Below, piece after piece: positions 47,601-59,000 of a stretch of DNA of 64,000 nucleotides (the first letter of the stretch is position 1; each line of letters starts with the position of its first letter). Where the stretch lies: the NCBI GenBank assembly GCA_028622995.1, contig JAJQJQ010000056.1, positions 1,585,623 to 1,649,622 of the forward strand. Direction: 5' to 3'. This DNA comes from Panagrolaimus kolymaensis (taxonomy: Eukaryota > Nematoda > Chromadorea > Rhabditida > Panagrolaimidae). The translations under genes were made by a program, and so were the position numbers. The notes beneath the pieces are model-generated. The model was not told where the DNA came from. It did no database searches and saw only the letters and a program-made list of their open reading frames with translations.

Positions 47601-49317
47601 TCTCTTTATTTTTAATGCAAAGAAGAAAAAAAGTATTAGAAAAAAAAGACAATTGGCATTTTTTCTTTTTCTATATTTTTCAATAATCATAAAATAATAA
47701 TAAATGCAACTATGTACAATGACAGTTGCTTGCTCTTTTTCAAATATTCAACAACTTTTTTTTCTGTTTCTTCGATTTGTTGCCTTTTTTATTGTTTTTT
47801 TTAAATAAATTTATTTTTATCCTTTAATGATTAGGAATTTATTTACTTTGATGTTTTTTTTATTTTTTGCTTTTAATGTGTCTCATTAATCTGTGTCACG
47901 TCATTACAAATTAGCGTTCACTTTTTAGTTATTTATTAGGATCTTCATTAAAAGAAAAATAAATATTTATTGCTACAAGGATTTTTTTGTTTGACATTAA
48001 TTTAAATTTATTTCTTCATCTCTCTATTACTTTTTGCTCTTCCGTTCATATTTCTTCTTTCTTGCAACATGGAATTACAAAATATCAAAGTCAGACAAAA
48101 ATATATATGCTTACATTTTTGAAATGAAAAATTATTGAAGTTGCTATAATTTTTTGGCCTCGAAGCCACCGCCCGAACTAAATTTTGTTTTTATCTTGTT
48201 TGATAACTAAAGAACAAGATATAAAAAAAAAGATACATTTACGCATTTTTTTTATTGATGAAGCAAAAGGTAATTTTATCAAAAAACTGTTTTCTTATTT
48301 ACAGATTATTTTGTTCAAAATTAGCTTTAAAAAAATGAAAAATTGTTTGCTTAACTTTTTCATTTGTTAGTATTAATAATTTTATTTATTCATTACATCA
48401 TTTGGGAGTCAACAAAAAAAATTTGTAAATGACATACTTTTGTTCTAAACAAATTATTCTGAAAATGTATCTCTCGTTTATTTTGCCACAAAAAACTATT
48501 TTCTCAGAGATTATTTATTTATTTGGACTTTTTTTTCAAAAAAAACTTTAAGTTAATTTTTTTACTGTTTTCTAAATTCATAAAATAAAGAGGAATATAT
48601 TTTTTTCTCGAAATAAATAACACTTTCGAATAACGAAACTAAAAAAATCTCTTGAAGTTGGTTCCGCACATAAAAGTGGAAATTTTTGTTTTTCTGAAAC
48701 GAACCAAACATTTTTATTTTTTATTCACTTAAAAAATTTTAACTTTTTTTCAACAAAAAATTTAAAAAATAATAAAGTGAAATATTAAAAAGGAAGCCTT
48801 CGAAAAATATGTATTTTTAAAAAGTGAAAATAAAATCAACGTTTTTTTAGTTGCAACTTGCAATGGTTTTTCTTCTCCCCTCTGATCGATGCTTGCTTGA
48901 ATCTATGGATAAGAATTTTATAAAAAAATGAAGTTTCTTTTGCAACGGTTTTTTTATTCTTGGACCCTATTTTTTTTTTGTGCGTGTGTTATTTTTTTCT
49001 TGTCGAATCGGAAACATTATGTATTAGAAAAATTATTTAATTTCTTGGGAGAAAATGTTGCTAAAACTTAAAATTATTTTTGATTTTCAGCAAGCTTTGG
49101 CTTTTTTTTTTTTAAATGCGCGGATTCCCTTTATATTTCTAAAACTTTAGAATTCTCCATATTTAATTCAAACCAAAAATCTACTAAGTTTTCACAATAA
49201 AAACTTTATATCGTTAAAAATTTTTTATGTACATCATATTTTCTGTTATCTGCGCGTTTTCGTTTTTTGTATGCCAAAAGTAAAAGAGTATTTTGATGTT
49301 TATTTTTAAATTTTTAG
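44674..49317. other. AT-rich spacer with one doubtful small gene
   Basis: Mostly A/T runs. A patch at about 46500-46660 is less AT-rich and has short GC clusters, but neither strand gives a convincing exon or tRNA. The doubtful two-exon gene at 47120-47412 is listed separately. The end should hold the promoter or trans-splice outron of the kinase gene. Confidence 0.5.
47120..47412 (+). CDS. Doubtful micro-gene, 28 residues
   Basis: ATG at 47120 opens MKPFSMGTNMNML, followed by a GTGAGT donor after 47159. A TACAG acceptor at 47365 leads into ELREYLKRWCGVKIS and TAA. An acceptor-like CCTTAG lies about 25 nt before the ATG. The codons are unlike the surrounding homopolymers, and both splice sites are good, but the product is tiny. 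The second exon might instead splice onward from TGGTGTGGC to 47446. Listed so that it is not lost. Confidence 0.25.
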
Positions 49318-49342
49318 GATTAATTCGACATTATTTCATGAA

Positions 49343-52300
49343 ATGTCTTATTTCACAAGAAGTAAGAAAAATTTTCTTGTAGGACCTGCTGGTGATGCTG
49401 GAAATAAACAAACAAAGGAAAACCGAAAAGCTGACAAACCTTTTGGTGAGTTATATCATAATATATTTTTTTGTGCTTTTTTATTTTTAAAAAAACTCTG
49501 TCGAGGTTACTAATACATATTACAATTTTTAGTGCCACCGCCTGATCAATCAAATTCATCGAAAGAAGATAAAACAAATGTTACAAAGCAATGGTTAGTT
49601 TTTTTAGTTTACTTTATTTTTGTCATACAATAATGATTTTAGTGAATTCAAAACGACGATTACCAAACCATCAATTGCGACTGAGCTAGGAAATATCAAT
49701 CATAATTTGGATGTGATTAACCAAAATATTCAAGAAAATCCTGACGATTATAACGAAAAAACAATTGCGCTTCTTGATGTAGGCAGCACATTGATGAGCC
49801 CGTATGTTTTTTTTTTAATTTTTAAATTTACTATTCATAGCACATAATTTTTAGCTCGTTGAGGCAATATCGAATTTTATGCAAAATTGGATATGGTGGG
49901 TTTTCAGTTGTTTGGCTCGCCATTGATATGATGACTAAAGAATTCAAAGTTGCAAAAGTTTTTAAATATGATTATGGCATAAAGAAATTAGAGATAGATG
50001 TAAGTTTTGTTGTTAATCAAACAAAATGATTGGTGATAAACGAATCAAAACTTTAGCTTTACTAAATTCAATGAAAGTAAATTTGACAAGAAACAATTTC
50101 ATTAAATTATGATTAGATTTATTATATTCTTATAACATAATTTGAATTTTATTTATATTTACGATAACTTTTTTACAGATTCTTCAACAAACTTTAACTC
50201 AACCTAATATACTTCGCTTCTATGAACACATGTTGGTTGTTCCCATTTTACGTCATGCTTGTATCGCTTTTTATGAACCTCTTGGAAAAGATCTTAATAT
50301 GTTGATGAAAGAAGCTTCAAAACATGGTGGTCTAACAATTTCCGTCGTCAAAAAAGCTGCTAAACATGTTCTTTTGGCTCTTAAAGCTATTCATGATCTC
50401 AAAGTTATTCACAGTGATATCAAACTCAATAACATTGCTACGTGTGTTTCTCAACTTAGTTTGCGCCTCGAATTGGAAAAAATTGTTGAATTTATGAAAT
50501 CTGGAAAAAATATCTCATCGCTTCGAATGGTATGTCGTAAAGATATCAAAATTGATTTGAATGAAAAACGAAAATATTTGGAAGAAGAACTTGAAAAAGT
50601 ATCAAAGTACGAAATTAAAGATGTGACAGAATTAGTGTTTAAATTAATCGATTTTGGAAATGCTAGGGTGGGTTTTTTTAAGTTTATTTAACAAAAATAA
50701 TAACATATTTTCAGAAAGAAGGAACTGAAAGCTCTACTGGTACTTATGGGTTTCGTCCGCCGGAATACTTTTTTTTTTCACCCTTGCTTCCTTCTCATGA
50801 TATTTGGTCACTTGGTGTTGCGGTAAGTTTGTTTAAACTTTCTCAAAAATGATAAGTTTGCCAAATTTTTAGATAGTTGTGTTATTCACTAACAAAAGGT
50901 TTCTCGAATTTGGAAATGGAAGCAAAATCGATGAAATAACTGTATTAAGAAATATGTTTGGCAAGTTTTCTCGACGACATTTTAAAAATTTCAAAGATCT
51001 TGATCGGTATAAAACGAAATTTTCTACTCGATATTATTCATCAAGAAAATCTACAAAGAGAATTACCAAATTTCTGCGAATCAAATTTAATAAACTTCAA
51101 ATAGATGATAATGATCGAAATGAACTTATTGATTTCTTGCTTGAAATGCTTAAAACTGTTCCAAATGAAAGAAAATCAGCTACTGAATTGCTTCTTCATC
51201 CATGGTTGAATGATATCTCTGAGTGTGATTTTAATGGCAAAATTGATTTAACACAAAAATCATCCGATTCTTTTAAAACTCAAGAACGAAAAGAAACAAA
51301 TATAAATGAAATTGGAACTCTTCATGCTTATGCGGCTGTTTCTGTACCATCAAATAGAAAAGATGCTTCGGAAACTCCATTGGATGATCTGTCAAATGAT
51401 GAACAAATAAATATTGAAAATGTCGTTATATCACTTCCATCAATTCATCCGAAACATTCGAAAAATGGTGGTGAAGCTACAGAAAAAACAAAGAAAGAAA
51501 CAAGGAATAATCGAAGATTTGGTAACTTTCTTAATTTTTATTTTTTATATTACAATTCTTTTTTAAGATTCATTTATTTACAAAGAAGATGATGATAAAT
51601 TCAATTTATATCACAAGTATTGGAGAATTCCATATCGAGGAAATAATCTTTTTGAGTGTCCTAAGTAAGTTTTTCAAAAAAATTTTATGTCCTATATTTT
51701 TCATAAGTTTTGCCACAAAAAATATTAAAATAATTGAAACCATTTTAGGTGTCGCCAAAGCATAAAATTAAAGCCTAAAGTTGGGTTTATGATGGTTAGT
51801 AATACAGCATGGCACAAGAAAAATTGTGTTGGTAAGCATTTTAATGTTTTTTTTGCTGTAATAAATTTATACCAAATCATTATAGTAGATGACATTTATT
51901 TCCAGCAAATTTTTATTTACGACTCCTTTTTGAAGATAGTATAATTACTAACGATAGTATAAATAACTTTTTTTATCATTAAATTTTCATGAATTAAAAA
52001 TAAATAGTAAATGGTTGCTATAATAAAAATGAATACTTTTGAAAATAAAAAGCGATAAGCTGAATATTTTGTGGGAGTAAATGTCAAGAAATAAATGTTG
52101 GTCAAAATTAATGCATTGGAAATTATTTCCTAAATTCAATTTTTACAATAATTTTTTAGTTTGTTACAAACCTGCACCTCAAAAAGGCCAATCATTTTTT
52201 GTTCGCTACAACCATGCACAATAAAAGGAATTAATAACAAATGAAGATGTTGATCGTAAAAGAGAATTACTTGAAAAACAAGGATATAAACCATTATCTG

Positions 52301-52666
52301 ATCCTGTGTTACCGGTTGAAATTTGTCAGAAAGAAGCTGAAATCAAAGACGATTATTATGAGACAGATTCATATGAAACAGATGAAACAGTAGATACAGA
52401 CTCAGATGAAACGGAAGAAGATTCCAACGAAACAAAAAGTGGTAAGTTTAATATTTATTTATTTATTTACTAACTTGAATATGTTATTCTTTTTTATAAT
52501 TACTAATTAATTCATTTTGTAGAGTTTAGTTCTGGAGAAAGTTATGTCGAAGATGATGCGTATAATGTTCCATATGTATGTTTTGTTTATTTTTTCAAAT
52601 CTTTTTTATTACTTTTTTTAGATGGAAGACTTTACTGACGAAGAAATTTGGGAAATTGTTGATTAA
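49343..52666 (+). CDS. Divergent SRPK-like protein kinase with zinc-finger-like segment, internal in-frame TAA
   Basis: Twelve exons: 49343-49445, 49533-49593, 49643-49801, 49855-49999, 50179-50667, 50715-50822, 50873-51521, 51568-51664, 51749-51831, 52160-52441, 52523-52575, 52622-52666. The kinase domain runs from about residue 113 (GYGGFSVVW loop, K142) through HSDIKLNN (D236, K238, N241), a ~75-residue insert, DFG at 314-316, PPE at 334-336 and DIWSLG, to LLLHPWLN. The insert before DFG and the C-terminal lobe resemble SRPKs, which phosphorylate SR splicing factors; the HRD Arg is Ser. A zinc-finger-like segment follows (C602, C605, H626, C630). Codon 653 (52222-52224) is TAA, giving 652 residues. 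Yet the same frame continues 73 codons, then two well-spliced exons, to an acidic end DEEIWEIVD (757 codons in all). An acceptor at 49317 lies 25 nt before the ATG, and an overlapping upstream ATG at 49338 reads a 14-residue ORF. Confidence 0.8.
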
Positions 52667-53043
52667 GAATGGCGCGAGAAAATTTAGGTATTGATGGATC
52701 AAATTGAACGTGAATCAAGAATGGAAAAACCAAAATAGTATTTTTGTTAGCTTTCATTATGTATAGTTATATGATTGTTTTTTTATAAATAAAAATAAAG
52801 TTCGAATAAATAAATTATTATATTTATGTGAAATTGTAAAAGGAAAAAATGAAGGATGAGACAAAAGTTACAAATAAAAAAATGGCACTTCTTCATTTTT
52901 ATTTTTATTTTTTAATTTTTTATTTTCACTCACTCTTCCATTTATTTCTTATAATTTTTTACCAATAAATTTTAAATAAAAATGTTAGTGAAATGAATGT
53001 TTGAAAAGTAATAAATGATATAAGAAATGGCTATATAAATTAG
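52667..53043. other. 3' flank of the kinase and border of the satellite
   Basis: Holds AATAAA at 52788-52793, 122 nt after the kinase stop, a probable poly(A) signal. The following ~250 bp are AT-rich unique sequence up to the first satellite unit. No gene is seen. Confidence 0.6.
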
Positions 53044-56000
53044 AATTTCCTCCACCTTTTTGATTTTCTAAAATAAAACATTGTTTATTTTTTCTTGCTC
53101 TTAAAGCAACTGCGGAATTTCGTTAATGAAACGGTCATCGAAATCGTCATTAACAACATAAAAAAACGCGAGATTTTAAAGAATTTTCTCCACCTTTTTG
53201 ATTTTCTAAAATAAAACATTATTTATTTTTTCTTGCTCTTAAAGCAACTGCGGAATTTCGTTAATGAAACGATCATCGAAATCGTCATTAACAACATAAA
53301 AAAAAGCGAGATTTTAAAGAATTTTCTCCACCTTTTTGATTTTCTAAAATAAAACATTATTTATTTTTTCTTGCTCTTAAAGCAACTGCGGAATTTCGTT
53401 AATGAAACGATCATCGAAATCGTCATTAACAACATAAAAAAACGCGAGATTTTAAAGAATTTTCTCCACCTTTTTGATTTTAAAAAAATAAAACATTATT
53501 TATTTTTTCTTGCTCTTAAAGCAACTGCGGAATTTTGTTAATGAAACGATCATCGAAATCGTCATTAACAACATAAAAAAACGCGAGATTTTAAAGAATT
53601 TCCTCCACCTTTTTGATTTTCTAAAATAAAACATTGTTTATTTTTTCTTGCTCTTAAAGCAACTGCGGAATTTCGTTAATGAAACGGTCATCGAAATCGT
53701 CATTAACAACATAAAAAAAAGCGAGATTTTAAAGAATTTTCTCCACCTTTTTGATTTTCTAAAATAAAACATTATTTATTTTTTCTTGCTCTTAAAGCAA
53801 CTGCGGAATTTCGTTAATGAAACGGTCATCGAAATCGTCATTAACAACATAAAAAAACGCGAGATTTTAAAGAATTTTCTCCACCTTTTTGATTTTCTAA
53901 AATAAAACATTATTTATTTTTTCTTGCTCTTAAAGCAACTGCGGAATTTCGTTAATGAAACGATCATCGAAATCGTCATTAACAACATAAAAAAAAGCGA
54001 GATTTTAAAGAATTTTCTCCACCTTTTTGATTTTCTAAAATAAAACATTATTTATTTTTTCTTGCTCTTAAAGCAACTGCGGAATTTCGTTAATGAAACG
54101 GTCATCGAAATCGTCATTAACAACATAAAAAAACGCGAGATTTTAAAGAATTTTCTCCACCTTTTTGATTTTCTAAAATAAAACATTATTTATTTTTTCT
54201 TGCTCTTAAAGCAACTGCGGAATTTCGTTAATGAAACGGTCATCGAAATCGTCATTAACAACATAAAAAAACGCGAGATTTTAAAGAATTTTCTCCACCT
54301 TTTTGATTTTCTAAAATAAAACATTATTTATTTTTTCTTGCTCTTAAAGCAACTGCGGAATTTCGTTAATGAAACGGTCATCGAAATCGTCATTAACAAC
54401 ATAAAAAAACACGAGATTTTAAAGAATTTTCTCCACCTTTTTGATTTTCTAAAATAAAACATTATTTATTTTTTCTTGCTCTTAAAGCAACTGCGGAATT
54501 TCGTTAATGAAACGGTCATCGAAATCGTCATTAACAACATAAAAAAACGCGAGATTTTAAAGAATTTTCTCCACCTTTTTGATTTTCTAAAATAAAACAT
54601 TATTTATTTTTTCTTGCTCTTAAAGCAACTGCGGAATTTCGTTAATGAAACGGTCATCGAAATCGTCATTAACAACATAAAAAAACGCGAGATTTTAAAG
54701 AATTTTCTCCACCTTTTTGATTTTCTAAAATAAAACATTATTTATTTTTTCTTGCTCTTAAAGCAACTGCGGAATTTCGTTAATGAAACGGTCATCGAAA
54801 TCGTCATTAACAACATAAAAAAACGCGAGATTTTAAAGAATTTTCTCCACCTTTTTGATTTTCTAAAATAAAACATTATTTATTTTTTCTTGCTCTTAAA
54901 GCAACTGCGGAATTTCGTTAATGAAACGGTCATCGAAATCGTCATTAACAACATAAAAAAATAGCGAGATTTTAAAGAATTTTCTCCACCTTTTTGATTT
55001 TCTAAAATAAAACATTATTTATTTTTTCTTGCTCTTAAAGCAACTGCGGAATTTCGTTAATGAAACGGTCATCGAAATCGTCATTAACAACATAAAAAAA
55101 CGCGAGATTTTAAAGAATTTTCTCCACCTTTTTGATTTTCTAAAATAAAACATTATTTATTTTTTCTTGCTCTTAAAGCAACTGCGGAATTTCGTTAATG
55201 AAACGGTCATCGAAATCGTCATTAACAACATAAAAAAACGCGAGATTTTAAAGAATTTTCTCCACCTTTTTGATTTTCTAAAATAAAACATTATTTATTT
55301 TTTCTTGCTCTTAAAGCAACTGCGGAATTTCGTTAATGAAACGATCATCGAAATCGTCATTAACAACATAAAAAAACGCGAGATTTTAAAGAATTTTCTC
55401 CACCTTTTTGATTTTCTAAAATAAAACATTATTTATTTTTTCTTGCTCTTAAAGCAACTGCGGAATTTCGTTAATGAAACGGTCATCGAAATCGTCATTA
55501 ACAACATAAAAAAACGCGAGATTTTAAAGAATTTTCTCCACCTTTTTGATTTTCTAAAATAAAACATTATTTATTTTTTCTTGCTCTTAAAGCAACTGCG
55601 GAATTTCGTTAATGAAACGGTCATCGAAATCGTCATTAACAACATAAAAAAACGCGAGATTTTAAAGAATTTTCTCCACCTTTTTGATTTTCTAAAATAA
55701 AACATTATTTATTTTTTCTTGCTCTTAAAGCAACTGCGGAATTTCGTTAATGAAACGGTCATCGAAATCGTCATTAACAACATAAAAAAACGCGAGATTT
55801 TAAAGAATTTTCTCCACCTTTTTGATTTTCTAAAATAAAACATTATTTATTTTTTCTTGCTCTTAAAGCAACTGCGGAATTTCGTTAATGAAACGGTCAT
55901 CGAAATCGTCATTAACAACATAAAAAAACGCGAGATTTTAAAGAATTTTCTCCACCTTTTTGATTTTCTAAAATAAAACATTATTTATTTTTTCTTGCTC

Positions 56001-59000
56001 TTAAAGCAACTGCGGAATTTCGTTAATGAAACGGTCATCGAAATCGTCATTAACAACATAAAAAAACGCGAGATTTTAAAGAATTTTCTCCACCTTTTTG
56101 ATTTTCTAAAATAAAACATTATTTATTTTTTCTTGCTCTTAAAGCAACTGCGGAATTTCGTTAATGAAACGATCATCGAAATCGTCATTAACAACATAAA
56201 AAAACGCGAGATTTTAAAGAATTTTCTCCACCTTTTTGATTTTCTAAAATAAAACATTATTTATTTTTTCTTGCTCTTAAAGCAACTGCGGAATTTCGTT
56301 AATGAAACGGTCATCGAAATCGTCATTAACAACATAAAAAAACGCGAGATTTTAAAGAATTTTCTCCACCTTTTTGATTTTCTAAAATAAAACATTATTT
56401 ATTTTTTCTTGCTCTTAAAGCAACTGCGGAATTTCGTTAATGAAACGATCATCGAAATCGTCATTAACAACATAAAAAAACGCGAGATTTTAAAGAATTT
56501 TCTCCACCTTTTTGATTTTCTAAAATAAAACATTATTTATTTTTTCTTGCTCTTAAAGCAACTGCGGAATTTCGTTAATGAAACGGTCATCGAAATCGTC
56601 ATTAACAACATAAAAAAACGCGAGATTTTAAAGAATTTTCTCCACCTTTTTGATTTTCTAAAATAAAACATTATTTATTTTTTCTTGCTCTTAAAGCAAC
56701 TGCGGAATTTCGTTAATGAAACGGTCATCGAAATCGTCATTAACAACATAAAAAAACGCGAGATTTTAAAGAATTTTCTCCACCTTTTTGATTTTCTAAA
56801 ATAAAACATTATTTATTTTTTCTTGCTCTTAAAGCAACTGCGGAATTTCGTTAATGAAACGATCATCGAAATCGTCATTAACAACATAAAAAAACACGAG
56901 ATTTTAAAGAATTTTCTCCACCTTTTTGATTTTCTAAAATAAAACATTATTTATTTTTTCTTGCTCTTAAAGCAACTGCGGAATTTCGTTAATGAAACGG
57001 TCATCGAAATCGTCATTAACAACATAAAAAAACACGAGATTTTAAAGAATTTTCTCCACCTTTTTGATTTTCTAAAATAAAACATTATTTATTTTTTCTT
57101 GCTCTTAAAGCAACTGCGGAATTTCGTTAATGAAACGATCATCGAAATCGTCATTAACAACATAAAAAAACGCGAGATTTTAAAGAATTTTCTCCACCTT
57201 TTTGATTTTCTAAAATAAAACATTATTTATTTTTTCTTGCTCTTAAAGCAACTGCGGAATTTCGTTAATGAAACGGTCATCGAAATCGTCATTAACAACA
57301 TAAAAAAACGCGAGATTTTAAAGAATTTTCTCCACCTTTTTGATTTTCTAAAATAAAACATTATTTATTTTTTCTTGCTCTTAAAGCAACTGCGGAATTT
57401 CGTTAATGAAACGGTCATCGAAATCGTCATTAACAACATAAAAAAACGCGAGATTTTAAAGAATTTTCTCCACCTTTTTGATTTTCTAAAATAAAACATT
57501 ATTTATTTTTTCTTGCTCTTAAAGCAACTGCGGAATTTCGTTAATGAAACGGTCATCGAAATCGTCATTAACAACATAAAAAAACGCGAGATTTTAAAGA
57601 ATTTTCTCCACCTTTTTGATTTTCTAAAATAAAACATTATTTATTTTTTCTTGCTCTTAAAGCAACTGCGGAATTTCGTTAATGAAACGGTCATCGAAAT
57701 CGTCATTAACAACATAAAAAAACGCGAGATTTTAAAGAATTTTCTCCACCTTTTTGATTTTCTAAAATAAAACATTATTTATTTTTTCTTGCTCTTAAAG
57801 CAACTGCGGAATTTCGTTAATGAAACGGTCATCGAAATCGTCATTAACAACATAAAAAAATAGCGAGATTTTAAAGAATTTTCTCCACCTTTTTGATTTT
57901 CTAAAATAAAACATTATTTATTTTTTCTTGCTCTTAAAGCAACTGCGGAATTTCGTTAATGAAACGGTCATCGAAATCGTCATTAACAACATAAAAAAAC
58001 GCGAGATTTTAAAGAATTTTCTCCACCTTTTTGATTTTCTAAAATAAAACATTATTTATTTTTTCTTGCTCTTAAAGCAACTGCGGAATTTCGTTAATGA
58101 AACGGTCATCGAAATCGTCATTAACAACATAAAAAAACGCGAGATTTTAAAGAATTTTCTCCACCTTTTTGATTTTCTAAAATAAAACATTATTTATTTT
58201 TTCTTGCTCTTAAAGCAACTGCGGAATTTCGTTAATGAAACGATCATCGAAATCGTCATTAACAACATAAAAAAACACGAGATTTTAAAGAATTTTCTCC
58301 ACCTTTTTGATTTTCTAAAATAAAACATTATTTATTTTTTCTTGCTCTTAAAGCAACTGCGGAATTTCGTTAATGAAACGGTCATCGAAATCGTCATTAA
58401 CAACATAAAAAAACGCGAGATTTTAAAGAATTTTCTCCACCTTTTTGATTTTCTAAAATAAAACATTATTTATTTTTTCTTGCTCTTAAAGCAACTGCGG
58501 AATTTCGTTAATGAAACGATCATCGAAATCGTCATTAACAACATAAAAAAACGCGAGATTTTAAAGAATTTTCTCCACCTTTTTGATTTTCTAAAATAAA
58601 ACATTATTTATTTTTTCTTGCTCTTAAAGCAACTGCGGAATTTCGTTAATGAAACGGTCATCGAAATCGTCATTAACAACATAAAAAAACGCGAGATTTT
58701 AAAGAATTTTCTCCACCTTTTTGATTTTCTAAAATAAAACATTATTTATTTTTTCTTGCTCTTAAAGCAACTGCGGAATTTCGTTAATGAAACGGTCATC
58801 GAAATCGTCATTAACAACATAAAAAAACGCGAGATTTTAAAGAATTTTCTCCACCTTTTTGATTTTCTAAAATAAAACATTATTTATTTTTTCTTGCTCT
58901 TAAAGCAACTGCGGAATTTCGTTAATGAAACGATCATCGAAATCGTCATTAACAACATAAAAAAACGCGAGATTTTAAAGAATTTTCTCCACCTTTTTGA

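Noticed and set aside
52187..52225. 27-nt intron removing the in-frame TAA of the kinase
   Set aside because: It would be far shorter than every other intron in the window (about 44 nt and up) and would remove ordinary-looking coding sequence. Kept only as an alternative.
11261..52666. Reassigned stop codons (TAA/TAG as Gln, ciliate-style)
   Set aside because: Only one stop occurs in each of two genes, the TAG aligns with a non-Gln position in NEURL1, and other genes terminate normally at TAA or TAG.
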